From the NCBI RefSeq assembly GCF_016239305.1, contig NZ_JAEHOQ010000010.1:62001-126000 (forward strand): DNA of 64,000 nt, read 5' to 3'. The notes under the pieces were generated by a model. It had not been told where the DNA came from and searched no databases. It was given only the letters and a program-made list of their open reading frames with translations. Below are positions 9,941 through 19,630 of the stretch, piece by piece. The position numbers and the translations under genes were made by a program. How positions within the stretch are numbered: the first letter of the stretch is position 1; every line of letters begins with the position of its first letter. Source of the DNA: Proteus vulgaris (GTDB taxonomy: Bacteria; Pseudomonadota; Gammaproteobacteria; Enterobacterales; Enterobacteriaceae).

Positions 9941-12187
9941 ATGCTGACACGTTTGCGAGAAATTGTAGAAAAAGTGGCTATGGCAGCAGGGCTTCCAGAA
10001 GCACTTGAACTCTTAGTCAAGGAAACGTGTCAGGCAATGCACACGGATGTGTGTTCTATTTATCTTGCCGATAAGCAACGTAGTTGTTTTTATCTAATGG
10101 CCACAAAAGGGCTCAAAAAACCCAGAGGGCGAGCTGTTAGCCTCTCGTTTGATGAAGGCGTTGTTGGTGAAGTAGGACGCCTTTCCGAGCTTATTAACCT
10201 CGCGGATATTCGTGAGCACCCTAGTTTTAAATACCTTCCTCAAGTAAAAGAAGACGATCTGCGTGCTTTCCTTGGTGTGCCCATTGTTTATCGTCGCCAA
10301 CTCCTTGGTGTTTTAGTTGTTCAACAAAAAGAACGTCGCTTATTTAACGAGAGCGAAGAGTCTTTTATGGTGACACTAGCAACACAATTAGGTGCAACGT
10401 TATCGCAAGTACAAACTAAAGGGCTATTTGGACAATACCGCCAAAGTCGTATTAAAGCGTTATCGGTTTCGACGGGAGTGGTAATGGCTTATGGTTGGCA
10501 AGAAATCTCTCAGCCAATTCTTGAGAATGTATTTAAAGCTAGCACGCTTGATATTAAAGCGGAATTAAATCGACTCGCAGTGGCTTTAGAAGATGCCACG
10601 GCAGAATGTCGCCGTTTTAGTAAACGTTTTATGGCGAATGCACAAAAAGAGAGTGCTGCCATTTTTGATCTTTACTCGCATTTACTTAATGATCCCCAAC
10701 TTAAACACAAAATGACAGCGATTATCACTCAAGGATATGTCGCAGAATGGGCTGTAAAGGTGGTTGTTGAGAAAGTTTCGGCACAATTTTCTAGTCTGAA
10801 AGATGGCTACATGCGAGAAAGAGCCTCTGATCTAAAAGCATTAGGGCGGCGTTTACTATTTCATTTAGATGATGAGCTAAGCTCAACCAATATTTGGCCT
10901 GAGCGCTTTATTTTGGTGGCTGATGAATTAAGCGCAAGTTTATTGGCAGAATTACCTGAGCAACAACTTGCAGGTGTGATTGTGCGAGATGGTGCAACAC
11001 ATTCACACTCTGCCATCCTTGTTAGAGCAATGGGAATTCCCGCGATTATGGGGGCGGATATTCAACCTGAGCTTTTACATAATCGCATGCTTATTCTTGA
11101 TGGTTATCGTGGAGAGATTTTTATTGAACCAGAGCCTTTTATTACTCAAGAATATAAACAGATTATTGATGAAGAAAGTGTATTAAGCCAGATTGCAGAA
11201 GATCAATTAGAACAGCTAGCTGTTCTCAAAAATGGTGAAGCGGTTAGCGTTCAATTGAATGCAGGATTAAATATTAAATACGAGCAACGTATTAGCGTGG
11301 GGATAGACGGTGTTGGTTTGTATCGAACAGAAATCCCTTTTATGTTACAAAGTGGTTTTCCATCAGAAGATGAACAAAAAAATCGCTACCGTGAAATACT
11401 CTCTTTTTTCCCTGATAAACCCGTTGTGTTACGTGCATTAGATGTTGGTGCAGATAAACAACTTCCTTATATGCCCATTAATGAGGAAAATCCTTGCTTA
11501 GGTTGGCGAGGAATAAGAATATTGCTCGATCAACCTGAAATTTTTCTTATTCAGCTTCGTGCTATGTTAAAAGCAAACCTCGAGTTTAAAAATTTGAAAA
11601 TATTGTTGCCGATGGTGACAAGTATTGATGAAATTGACGAAGCGAGAACATTGCTATTACGCGCATGTGATGAAGTGAGTCGAGAGTTAAAATGTGAATG
11701 TGCTCTACCACCGTTAGGTATTATGCTTGAAGTTCCCTCGTTAGTATTTATGTTGTCACAATTAGCTAATCGGGTTGATTTTATCTCTGTTGGAACAAAC
11801 GATTTAACTCAATACTTGCTTGCAGTCGATCGTAATAATACCCATGTCGCATCACTCTATGATAATTTGCATCCTGCATTATTGCGTTCACTGAGTTTGA
11901 TTGCGACACAATGCCAATATTACCAGTTGCCAATCAGTGTTTGTGGCGAAATGGCAGGGACACCTATTGGGGCATTGCTGTTAATAGGGCTTGGTTTTAG
12001 GCAGTTAAGCATGAGTGGACGTAGTTTACCTAGGGTAAAATACTTATTACGCCATCTTGATCCTGTGGTGTTACAGCCTTTTATGCAACAAGTGTTGCAA
12101 GCTGAAACAGCAACAGAAATCAAAAAATTGTCTTCTGAATTTATGGAAAGGCAGGGATTAGGTGGATTAATTCGCGGAGGTATCTGA
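9941..12187 (+). CDS. ptsP: Phosphoenolpyruvate-protein phosphotransferase PtsP (enzyme I-Ntr)
   Basis: Enzyme I-Ntr starts the nitrogen PTS phosphorelay (PtsP to NPr to EIIA-Ntr), which signals nitrogen and potassium status. The 748-residue protein (E. coli also 748) has an N-terminal GAF domain (about 15-165), the enzyme I N-domain, the phosphohistidine segment GATHSHSAILVRAMG with the acceptor His at 356, and the C-terminal PEP-binding barrel with GVGLYRTEIPF, RALDVGADKQ and the SVGTNDLTQY loop. It follows rppH by 8 bp. A 10-bp-stem hairpin lies in the gap to lgt. Confidence 0.96.
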   Translation: MLTRLREIVEKVAMAAGLPEALELLVKETCQAMHTDVCSIYLADKQRSCFYLMATKGLKKPRGRAVSLSFDEGVVGEVGRLSELINLADIREHPSFKYLPQVKEDDLRAFLGVPIVYRRQLLGVLVVQQKERRLFNESEESFMVTLATQLGATLSQVQTKGLFGQYRQSRIKALSVSTGVVMAYGWQEISQPILENVFKASTLDIKAELNRLAVALEDATAECRRFSKRFMANAQKESAAIFDLYSHLLNDPQLKHKMTAIITQGYVAEWAVKVVVEKVSAQFSSLKDGYMRERASDLKALGRRLLFHLDDELSSTNIWPERFILVADELSASLLAELPEQQLAGVIVRDGATHSHSAILVRAMGIPAIMGADIQPELLHNRMLILDGYRGEIFIEPEPFITQEYKQIIDEESVLSQIAEDQLEQLAVLKNGEAVSVQLNAGLNIKYEQRISVGIDGVGLYRTEIPFMLQSGFPSEDEQKNRYREILSFFPDKPVVLRALDVGADKQLPYMPINEENPCLGWRGIRILLDQPEIFLIQLRAMLKANLEFKNLKILLPMVTSIDEIDEARTLLLRACDEVSRELKCECALPPLGIMLEVPSLVFMLSQLANRVDFISVGTNDLTQYLLAVDRNNTHVASLYDNLHPALLRSLSLIATQCQYYQLPISVCGEMAGTPIGALLLIGLGFRQLSMSGRSLPRVKYLLRHLDPVVLQPFMQQVLQAETATEIKKLSSEFMERQGLGGLIRGGI

Positions 12188-12206
12188 TATGCCTTTGTAT
12201 AAGCCT

Positions 12207-12240
12207 TTTCTGTGTTGCTGATAAAGAGTAAACACAGAAA
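12207..12240 (+). terminator. Hairpin between ptsP and lgt
   Basis: TTTCTGTGTT (12207-12216) and AACACAGAAA (12231-12240) form a perfect 10-bp stem with a 14-nt loop. No T run follows, so it may be a weak terminator, an RNA-stabilising 3' stem or a processing site. Confidence 0.35.
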
Positions 12241-12266
12241 TTATTAATTAAGTGAAGTAGGGAATA

Positions 12267-13157
12267 ATGAGTATAAGTTACCTTAAATTTCCAGAGATTG
12301 ATCCCGTTATGTTTTCTATCGGGCCTGTGTCATTACACTGGTACGGTATGATGTATTTAGTTGGATTTGTCTTTGCCTTATGGCTTGCAAATCGACGAGC
12401 TGCAAAACCGAATAGTGGTTGGAATAAAAATGAAGTTGAGACATTACTTTATGTCGGCTTTGTTGGTGTATTTATCGGTGGTCGCTTAGGTTATGTTTTA
12501 TTCTATAATCTGCCTGTCTTTTTAAATGATCCTCTTTACCTCTTTAAAGTTTGGGATGGCGGTATGTCGTTCCATGGGGGGTTAATTGGGGTAATTTGTG
12601 CCATGATTTGGTTTGCAAAACGCACTAAACGTGGTTTTTTCCAAGTAGCTGATTTTGTTGCGCCTTTAATCCCATTTGGTTTAGGTTTAGGCCGTATCGG
12701 TAACTTTATTAATGGTGAATTATGGGGACGCGTCACATTAGATACACCTTGGGCGTTCTTATTTCCCAACTCTCGTTCTGAAGATCTTCAACTTGTTGCT
12801 CAAGATCCATCAACGCTATTACCTATTATTCAAGAATATGGGGTTTTACCTCGTCACCCATCACAGCTTTATGAAATGCTGTTAGAAGGGGTGGTGTTAT
12901 TTATTATTCTTAATATTTTTGTGCGTAAAAATCGCCCAGTAGGCAGTGTATCGGGTCTATTCCTGATAGGTTATGGTGCATTCCGTATTATTGTTGAATT
13001 CTTCCGTCAACCTGATGCGCAATTAGGACTGTTTAGTGGTGTGAGTATGGGACAATTACTCTCAATACCAATGATTTTGTTGGGTATTATTTTTATGGTA
13101 TGGGCTTATCGTCAAGATAAAAAAACACCACAAAGTCCAACACCAGCTCACAAATAG
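12267..13157 (+). CDS. lgt: Prolipoprotein diacylglyceryl transferase Lgt
   Basis: Lgt moves diacylglycerol from phosphatidylglycerol to the lipobox cysteine of prolipoproteins, the first step of lipoprotein maturation in the inner membrane. The 296-residue protein has about seven hydrophobic segments, the HGGLIG motif in MSFHGGLIG and the Lgt signature [15 protein letters not shown] near residues 140-155. The ATG at 12267 follows AAGTAGGGA. thyA begins 45 bp downstream, as in E. coli, where the genes are closer. MltA in this window is one predicted substrate. Confidence 0.96.
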   Translation: MSISYLKFPEIDPVMFSIGPVSLHWYGMMYLVGFVFALWLANRRAAKPNSGWNKNEVETLLYVGFVGVFIGGRLGYVLFYNLPVFLNDPLYLFKVWDGGMSFHGGLIGVICAMIWFAKRTKRGFFQVADFVAPLIPFGLGLGRIGNFINGELWGRVTLDTPWAFLFPNSRSEDLQLVAQDPSTLLPIIQEYGVLPRHPSQLYEMLLEGVVLFIILNIFVRKNRPVGSVSGLFLIGYGAFRIIVEFFRQPDAQLGLFSGVSMGQLLSIPMILLGIIFMVWAYRQDKKTPQSPTPAHK

Positions 13158-13202
13158 TGTGAGATAAATTTTTATTATTAGCTAATTAACAAGAGAGACA
13201 AC

Positions 13203-14054
13203 ATGAAGCAGTATCTGGCATTGTGTCAACGCATTATCGATGAAGGACAATGGATTGATAATAAACGGACAGGAACCCGTTGTTTAACGGTGATTAATGC
13301 CGATCTGGAATATGATGTTGCGAATAACCAATTTCCGTTAATAACGACACGAAAAAGTTTTTATAAAGCAGCAATAGCAGAACTGTTAGGGTATTTACGT
13401 GGTTATGATAATGCGGCACAATTTCGTGAGATTGGTTGTAATACATGGAATGCTAATGCGAATGAAAATAGTGCATGGTTAAATAACCCTCATCGTAAAG
13501 GTGAAGACGATATGGGCCGTGTTTATGGCGTTCAAGGACGCCAGTGGCAACGTCCTGATGGTTCTCATTTTGATCAACTGCGTAAAGTGGTAGATAACCT
13601 TACTAAAGGTATAGATGATCGTGGTGAAATCGTCACGTTTTACAATCCTGGTGAGACAGAGCTAGGTTGCTTACGCCCTTGTATGCATACGCATACCTTT
13701 TCACTTGTCGGTGATACACTTTATTTAACTTCTTATCAGCGCAGTTGTGATGTGCCATTAGGTTTGAATTTCAACCAAATTCAGTGCTTTGTCTTATTAG
13801 CGCTGGTGGCTCAAATTACAGGGCATAAACCGGGTAAAGCATTTCATAAGATAATCAATGCCCATATCTATGAAAATCAATTAGCTCTAATGCGTGATGT
13901 TCAGTTAAAAAGAGAACCTTTACCGTTACCAACGTTGCATATCAATCCAAAAATAAAAACATTGGAAGATATCGAAACATGGGTAACAACGGATGATTTT
14001 ACAGTTGAAGGCTATCAATGCCATGAAGCGATAAAATATCCATTTACAGTGTAA
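13203..14054 (+). CDS. thyA: Thymidylate synthase ThyA, long (Vibrio-type) form
   Basis: ThyA methylates dUMP to dTMP using methylene-tetrahydrofolate. The product is 283 residues, whereas E. coli ThyA is 264, and it matches the long form known from Vibrio across its whole length rather than the E. coli form. The catalytic cysteine is C160 in LRPCMHTH (E. coli has APCHAFF) and the phosphate-binding segment is [14 protein letters not shown]. The N-terminus [17 protein letters not shown] and the segment NERTG-like [16 protein letters not shown] are typical of that form. Synteny (lgt-thyA-ppdA) is as in E. coli, so the locus is conserved while the allele differs. A strong terminator follows. Confidence 0.94.
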   Translation: MKQYLALCQRIIDEGQWIDNKRTGTRCLTVINADLEYDVANNQFPLITTRKSFYKAAIAELLGYLRGYDNAAQFREIGCNTWNANANENSAWLNNPHRKGEDDMGRVYGVQGRQWQRPDGSHFDQLRKVVDNLTKGIDDRGEIVTFYNPGETELGCLRPCMHTHTFSLVGDTLYLTSYQRSCDVPLGLNFNQIQCFVLLALVAQITGHKPGKAFHKIINAHIYENQLALMRDVQLKREPLPLPTLHINPKIKTLEDIETWVTTDDFTVEGYQCHEAIKYPFTV

Positions 14055-14070
14055 TTTCTCCTTTGCTTTT

Positions 14071-14105
14071 AAAGCCCCTGTTTAGTCATAGGCAGGGGCT
14101 TTTTA
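14071..14105 (+). terminator. Intrinsic terminator after thyA
   Basis: AGCCCCTG (14073-14080) pairs with CAGGGGCT (14093-14100) and is followed by TTTT. This ends the lgt-thyA unit before the pseudopilin genes. Confidence 0.88.
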
Positions 14106-14281
14106 TTGGTTTTTTATTTTAAAGTTAAAGAGTTATCAGTATTTATTAATCATAAATATGTTTATTTTGTATTTGCTCTGAAAATATTGTTATTGTGTAA
14201 CTGTTCGAGAAAAGCGCTTATTTTTGTTTACCTTTAAGGCTGTAGTCTGCATGCTCACCACAGGCTAAAAAGGAGAAACAA

Positions 14282-14791
14282 ATGAACAATCATAGGGAAA
14301 TAAGCCTAAATAAGGAGTTTCAGAAAAAAAGTGAGCAAGGTATCAGCTTACTCGAAATACTTATTGTTATGCTGATAGTATCTATTTTAAGTTATCTATC
14401 AATCTCTTCTTATCAACATCTTATTAAGCAACGCCATTTAATACAAAGTGTGCGAGAAACCATTGCTTTTCTTTATTACCAGCAACAGCAAGCGTTGCTG
14501 TTTAATGTCAAAATTAAAATATCACTTCATTTATCTCCCAGTAATAAAATAGTCGCTATTCCTTTTTCTCTACGATACTTACCTGAAAAACAAACGATTT
14601 ATCAATTATCCCTAGGTATTCAACTTAAGCAATCAACAGTCTCAAATTTTACGTTTGGTGGAATTCGCCAAACCTTAAAGCCCATGAGTTTTGTACTTCA
14701 AAATGAAGAGGATGAAGTGAAAATTATTATTTCATCGCTAGGCCGAATAAGAGCGTGTAGCCAGAAAATAAAGGTATTTTCATCATGTTAA
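14282..14791 (+). CDS. ppdA: Prepilin peptidase-dependent protein PpdA (GspH-like minor pseudopilin)
   Basis: A type IV pilin-like protein of 169 residues. After a charged leader it has the prepilin cleavage site EQG-ISLLEILIVMLIV with Glu at +5 of the mature protein, then a hydrophobic N-terminal helix. It resembles PpdA of E. coli, a minor pseudopilin of unclear function. AAGGAG precedes the ATG. It overlaps ppdB by 7 bp and starts the ppdA-ppdB-ygdB-ppdC cluster that precedes recC, as in E. coli. Sequence conservation outside the pilin helix is low in this family, so the name rests on both position and pilin signature. Confidence 0.85.
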   Translation: MNNHREISLNKEFQKKSEQGISLLEILIVMLIVSILSYLSISSYQHLIKQRHLIQSVRETIAFLYYQQQQALLFNVKIKISLHLSPSNKIVAIPFSLRYLPEKQTIYQLSLGIQLKQSTVSNFTFGGIRQTLKPMSFVLQNEEDEVKIIISSLGRIRACSQKIKVFSSC

Positions 14792-15429
14792 AACGATCTG
14801 TATTTTCTTTTTCATCAGGGATGATATTGATGGAATGTCTCTTCGCTATTGCGATAAGTGGGATTTTATTTCTTTGCATCAGTAGAGCTTATCCCCAAAT
14901 AATAAATACGCTGATCCATTCTTATCAACAATATCAATTAGATATTTTTTTAAGAGAACGATTATTGGTACTCGAAACGCAATTAAGGCGTACAGGGTAT
15001 TGTTATGGTGATTGTGTTAATACGTTGGAGTCAAATGGCTTACAAGTATCACCTTTAAAGATAGGGCAATATCCTCATCAAGAAAAAAATTCCTGCATTA
15101 TTTTTGCTTATGACATAAACAGTAATGGTCGATGGGAGCCACCTTTGTCAAAAGAGAGTGATTATTTTGGATATCGCCTTAAAAAGGGGCAGTTAGAGCA
15201 ATTAAGAGGTGTAAAAGATTGTGCCTCTTCAGGATGGCAACAATTTTTCGAAAATAACGAGATTGAGGTAACTGAGTTTATTTTACAGCCTTATGCTAAA
15301 ACACATCCTGTGAAAGAAAATTCGTATTTTTATCTTTCTATCTCTTTAAAATTTCATTTTAAACAAAAGCCTGAAATAAAATCATATTATCAAAATATTA
15401 TCCGTTTAAGGAATGTGACTGCACTATGA
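14785..15429 (+). CDS. ppdB: Prepilin peptidase-dependent protein PpdB (GspJ-like minor pseudopilin)
   Basis: A 214-residue pilin-like protein. The cleavage site is FSSG-MILMECLFAIAIS, with Glu at mature position +5 and a hydrophobic helix behind it. The later region has CYGDCV and a FAYDINSNGRWE stretch. Size and place, second in the cluster, fit PpdB/GspJ-type minor pseudopilins. It overlaps ppdA by 7 bp and ygdB by 4 bp, so translation is coupled. The assembly machinery (prepilin peptidase, ATPase) is not in this window. Confidence 0.83.
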   Translation: MLKRSVFSFSSGMILMECLFAIAISGILFLCISRAYPQIINTLIHSYQQYQLDIFLRERLLVLETQLRRTGYCYGDCVNTLESNGLQVSPLKIGQYPHQEKNSCIIFAYDINSNGRWEPPLSKESDYFGYRLKKGQLEQLRGVKDCASSGWQQFFENNEIEVTEFILQPYAKTHPVKENSYFYLSISLKFHFKQKPEIKSYYQNIIRLRNVTAL

Positions 15430-15887
15430 ATATTTATTTCATTCACAAAAGTAATGAAAAAGGCTTGGCGGGTATATTTGTAGTGATAGGCTTTATTGGC
15501 ATGAGTTTATCTATGCTTGGAAATTTTTCTTACCATTATAGGCAATCTGAACAAATAGTGATGCAAGAGTTACAAGCAAGACAGGCCTTTTTATTTGCTG
15601 AATCAGCACTGCAATGGGGAATAACACAGGATTGGGATCTTTCATCAATACAATTAAACAAATGGCAATGCCGTCCTTTTTATGCAGATCCCAAAATAAA
15701 GAGCTGCTTATTTTTAATCTCTACAGATAAGGCATTACTTCAAGGGCAAGCAGAAAGCTTATTAGGTTATAAAATATATCATTATCAATGGATTAGTTTT
15801 AAAAAAGGAAAAGATAAAGCTATTGTTTCTGATCCAAATGGATGGCTAGATTATTGCCCATTCGTGCATAAGGAGTGTGTATCATAA
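15426..15887 (+). CDS. ygdB: YgdB-like minor pseudopilin (DUF2509)
   Basis: A 153-residue protein with a short positive leader and a single hydrophobic segment, NEKG-LAGIFVVIGFIGMSLSM, in the place of a pilin helix. Position +5 is Phe instead of Glu, as in GspK/PilX-type tip proteins. The segment QARQAFLFAESALQWG (about residues 48-63) is typical of this family, with an AESAL motif just behind the helix. It overlaps ppdB by 4 bp (ATGA). Its stop TAA coincides with the place where ppdC should start. The function is unknown beyond the likely role in a pseudopilus tip. Confidence 0.8.
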   Translation: MNIYFIHKSNEKGLAGIFVVIGFIGMSLSMLGNFSYHYRQSEQIVMQELQARQAFLFAESALQWGITQDWDLSSIQLNKWQCRPFYADPKIKSCLFLISTDKALLQGQAESLLGYKIYHYQWISFKKGKDKAIVSDPNGWLDYCPFVHKECVS

Positions 15888-16219
15888 AAAAGTATCAAAA
15901 TAGATCGGAAAATGGCTCTATCTTACTTAATACAATGTTTGTATTACTATTTTTTAATATTAGTTTTGTCGCTATTATAGGGTATAGTCAATCATTAAAA
16001 GCTGATTTTCAGCGGTTAATTCAAATACAGCAAACAGGGCAGGGAATTTTTGTTTTATTTGAAAAACTGCCTGATAAATCACCTTACTATTTTGCTTATA
16101 ACCAGAAAATAATGACGCATTCTCTTTCACATTCCGAAGGTTGTCAGCAAATAGAAGGTTATGCCACTAATAATGTTTTACCCAAGATAAATTTATACTA
16201 TTGGTCATGCAATCCATAA
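15875..16219 (+). CDS. ppdC: PpdC-like pseudopilin with a doubtful start
   Basis: A pilin-like protein of about 111-114 residues with a hydrophobic helix behind ENG-SILLNTMFVLLFF. Mature position +5 is Asn instead of Glu, so assembly may be altered. The start is unclear. The GTG at 15875 gives the longest frame but overlaps the AAGGAG that should serve as its binding site. The ribosome binding site AAGGAG (15870-15875) is 8 bases from ATAAAAAAG, which looks like an ATGA stop/start overlap changed to ATAA. The protein may therefore be poorly translated. recC follows 12 bp downstream. The name is by position and pilin-like features. Confidence 0.65.
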   Translation: MCIIKKYQNRSENGSILLNTMFVLLFFNISFVAIIGYSQSLKADFQRLIQIQQTGQGIFVLFEKLPDKSPYYFAYNQKIMTHSLSHSEGCQQIEGYATNNVLPKINLYYWSCNP

Positions 16220-16231
16220 GATGAGGATCTG

Positions 16232-19200
16232 ATGTTTCATATATATCACTCAAATCAGTTGTCATTATTAAAGTCACTTATGGTGCACTTTATGCAGACC
16301 AGACCACTCTCTTCTCCCTTTGAACAAGAAGTGATCTTAGTACAAAGTCCCGGAATGTCTCAGTGGTTGCAAATTCAGCTTGCTGAAAGTTTAGGAATTG
16401 CAGCAAATATTCGTTATCCATTACCTGCAACATTTATTTGGGAAATGTTTACGCGGGTGCTATCAGGTATACCTAAAGAAAGTGCCTTTTCTAAAGATGC
16501 CATGACATGGAAATTAATGGCATTATTGCCTGAGTATTTACCTCATGAAGAATTTAAACCACTACTTCATTATCTTGATGATGATGAAGATAAACGTAAA
16601 TTACACCAATTAGCGGGGCGTGTTGCTGACTTATTTGACCAATATTTAGTGTATCGTTCTGATTGGTTAGCTTCGTGGGAAAAAGATGAATTGATAGAAG
16701 GACTGAGTGAAAATCAGCGTTGGCAAAAAATATTGTGGGTAGCATTACAGCAATACACAAAAGATCTCAATCAGCCCCAATGGCATCGTTCTAATCTTTA
16801 TCAGCAATTTATTTCGACATTAAATGGTGCAAAAGAAGGGGAATTTCAGCACTGTTTTCCACCTCGTATCTTTATTTGTGGAATTTCGGCATTACCTCAA
16901 GTTTATTTGCAGGCTCTACAAGCTATCGGGCGTCATACTGAGATCTATTTACTCTTTACCAATCCTTGCCGTTACTATTGGGGGGATATTCAAGATCCTA
17001 AATTTCTTGCTCGGCTTAATAGTAGAAAACCTCGCCATTATCAGCAATTACATGAATCACCTTGGTTTAAAGATGAAAAAAATGCCTCATCTCTATTTAA
17101 TGAAGAGGGGGAGCAAAATATCGGTAATCCGCTATTAGCTTCATGGGGAAAGCTGGGTAAAGATAATCTCTATTTTCTTTCTGAGCTTGAGTATACCGAT
17201 GTATTAGATGCTTTTGTTGATATTCCAAGAGATAATTTACTTCATCAATTACAAGCAGATATTCTTGACTTAGAAGATTTCTCACAATTAGGTTCAACAC
17301 TTAAAACCTATGAATGTAGTGAAAAAAAACGTGTTATTTCGCTAGAAGATCACTCGTTGACTTTTCATGCAAGTCATAGCCCACAACGTGAAGTGGAAGT
17401 ATTACAAGATCAATTACTGCATTTGCTAGAACAAGATCCCGAATTACTACCACGGGATATTATTGTGATGGTTGCGGATATTGATAATTATACACCTTAT
17501 ATTCAGGCCGTTTTTGGTAATGCACCCGCTGAACGCTATCTCCCTTTTGCTATTTCTGATAGAAAAGCACGTCAAGCACACCCAGTATTACAAGCTTTTA
17601 TTACGCTATTAGAACTTCCTCAAAGTCGTTTTACTGCAGAACAAGTATTAGCTTTACTTGAAGTGCCTGCATTAGCTGGGCATTTTTCTATTTTTGAAAG
17701 TGAATTAAAACTGCTACGCCGATGGGTGGATGAATCAGGCATACGTTGGGGATTGGATGACGAAAACGTAGCTTCATTTTTACTCCCTATCACAGGTAAA
17801 AATACATGGGAGTTTGGTTTACTGCGTATGTTGCTTGGTTATGCGATGGAAAGCGAAAATGGTCCTTGGAAAGGTGTGCTTCCTTATGATGAATCCAGCG
17901 GGTTAGTCGCAGAACTTGCAGGGCATCTTGCTGATTTTCTTTACACATTAAGTGAATGGCGTACACGTTTAAGTGAAACACGTTCCTTAGAAGCGTGGTT
18001 AGAGATTGGGCAACAATTGGTTGATGCCTTTTTTGAAGCTGATGAAGAGACTGAGTTAGTTTTAGCATTGATCACACAACAGTGGCAAAAAGTGATTGAA
18101 AATGGATTGAAAGCGCAATATCAACATGAAATTCCATTAGTGCTTATTCGAGATGAATTAACGGTACGGTTTGATGATGAAAAAATTAGCCAGCGCTTTT
18201 TGGCAGGAAGCCTGAACTTTTGTACGCTGATGCCTATGCGCTCAATTCCTTTTAAAGCGGTATGCTTATTAGGAATGAATGATGGCATTTACCCTCGTAA
18301 TATTCAGCCATTAGGCTTTGATTTAATGGCAGAAAAGCGACGTCGTGGTGACAGAAAACGTCGAGATGATGACCGGTATTTATTTCTTGAGGCACTTAGC
18401 TCGGCTGAAAAATACCTTTATATCAGCTATATCGGTAAATCGATACGTGATGATCGAGAATGTAATCCATCAGTCTTAATCAAAGAGTTACAAGACTATA
18501 TTGGTCAAAATTTCCGTTTACCTGATGATGGAAAACTTAATGTTGATGATAGTGCGACTCGTATTAACCTGCATTTATTAACACAGCATAGTCGTGTTCC
18601 TTTTGCTCAAGAAAACTTCCACATTGAGGCATCTTCTCGTTCTTATGCTTCAGAATGGTTACCAGCTGCCAGTGGGCAAGGAGAGGCTCATCAAGATTTT
18701 ACGGAGTCATTAGATGATGATATATCAATAGATAAAGTTTCCGTTGATACACTTTCTCGTTTTTATCGTCACCCTATCCGCGCTTTCTTCCAACAAAGAT
18801 TAAAAACAAACTTTGTTATTGAAGAAACAGAACTACCCGAAGAAGAGCCTTTTGTGATAAATGCACTTCAACGTTATCTATTAAATCAATGGTTATTGAA
18901 AGCATTGATTGATCAAACGTCAACAGGATCACTCTTTGAGCGTATTAAAGCAGCAGGGCAACTTCCAGCGAGTGCATTTGGTCAAATTTATTGGGAACAG
19001 CAAATAGAAGAGCTACTTCCTTTAGCTGAAAAAGTGAGAAGTGAACGATTAGCCTCGTATTCTGTCACATTAGAGCAAAGCTTTAGTGCGATGCCATTGA
19101 TTGGGCGTTTAAATGAGGTGCAAGCAGATGGCTTGTTACGCTGGCGACCTGCGAGTTTAACGGCTAATGACTTATTGCAACTGTGGATTGAACATCTGGT

Positions 19201-19615
19201 TTATTGTTTGAAAGAGGGAACTGGTGAAAGTCGATTTTATGGCAGAAAAGAGACGCAATGGTGTTTATTGCCAGTTGATCCTGAATTTGCTTATTCGACT
19301 TTAGATAATTTAATTCACGATTATAAACAAGGGCTAAATAGTCCATTAGCGTTATTTGCGAAAAGTGGTTGGGCTTGGTTACAAGCTTGCTATGATAAAA
19401 AAACACAAGAATTTTTACTTGATGATGAAGAAACGCTCGCAAAAGCGGAGTTAGTGCTGCTACAACATTTAACGGATAGCTATAATCGAGATGGCGAAAT
19501 GAGTGATATGTATGTTCAGCGTGCATTTTCTCAATTAGACGAGCATTTTTTACAAACAGTAAAACAGACGACATTAACGATATTTAAACCAATAATTCCA
19601 TTTTTAAAAAAATAA
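16232..19615 (+). CDS. recC: Exodeoxyribonuclease V subunit gamma, RecC
   Basis: RecC is the Chi-recognition scaffold of the RecBCD helicase-nuclease that processes double-strand ends for RecA. The 1127-residue protein (E. coli 1122) begins MFHIYHSNQLSLLKSLMVH and has the inactive helicase-like region with FVQSPGMSQWLQ-type residues near 35-45 and SLMPMRSIPFKAVCLLGMNDG-type helicase remnant around 665-690. The family's C-terminal nuclease-like fold is also inactive in E. coli. The ATG at 16232 has GAGGA upstream. Order recC-ptrA-recB-recD is that of E. coli. The frame is intact throughout. Confidence 0.96.
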   Translation: MFHIYHSNQLSLLKSLMVHFMQTRPLSSPFEQEVILVQSPGMSQWLQIQLAESLGIAANIRYPLPATFIWEMFTRVLSGIPKESAFSKDAMTWKLMALLPEYLPHEEFKPLLHYLDDDEDKRKLHQLAGRVADLFDQYLVYRSDWLASWEKDELIEGLSENQRWQKILWVALQQYTKDLNQPQWHRSNLYQQFISTLNGAKEGEFQHCFPPRIFICGISALPQVYLQALQAIGRHTEIYLLFTNPCRYYWGDIQDPKFLARLNSRKPRHYQQLHESPWFKDEKNASSLFNEEGEQNIGNPLLASWGKLGKDNLYFLSELEYTDVLDAFVDIPRDNLLHQLQADILDLEDFSQLGSTLKTYECSEKKRVISLEDHSLTFHASHSPQREVEVLQDQLLHLLEQDPELLPRDIIVMVADIDNYTPYIQAVFGNAPAERYLPFAISDRKARQAHPVLQAFITLLELPQSRFTAEQVLALLEVPALAGHFSIFESELKLLRRWVDESGIRWGLDDENVASFLLPITGKNTWEFGLLRMLLGYAMESENGPWKGVLPYDESSGLVAELAGHLADFLYTLSEWRTRLSETRSLEAWLEIGQQLVDAFFEADEETELVLALITQQWQKVIENGLKAQYQHEIPLVLIRDELTVRFDDEKISQRFLAGSLNFCTLMPMRSIPFKAVCLLGMNDGIYPRNIQPLGFDLMAEKRRRGDRKRRDDDRYLFLEALSSAEKYLYISYIGKSIRDDRECNPSVLIKELQDYIGQNFRLPDDGKLNVDDSATRINLHLLTQHSRVPFAQENFHIEASSRSYASEWLPAASGQGEAHQDFTESLDDDISIDKVSVDTLSRFYRHPIRAFFQQRLKTNFVIEETELPEEEPFVINALQRYLLNQWLLKALIDQTSTGSLFERIKAAGQLPASAFGQIYWEQQIEELLPLAEKVRSERLASYSVTLEQSFSAMPLIGRLNEVQADGLLRWRPASLTANDLLQLWIEHLVYCLKEGTGESRFYGRKETQWCLLPVDPEFAYSTLDNLIHDYKQGLNSPLALFAKSGWAWLQACYDKKTQEFLLDDEETLAKAELVLLQHLTDSYNRDGEMSDMYVQRAFSQLDEHFLQTVKQTTLTIFKPIIPFLKK

Positions 19616-19630
19616 GGGAGCTCATATCAG

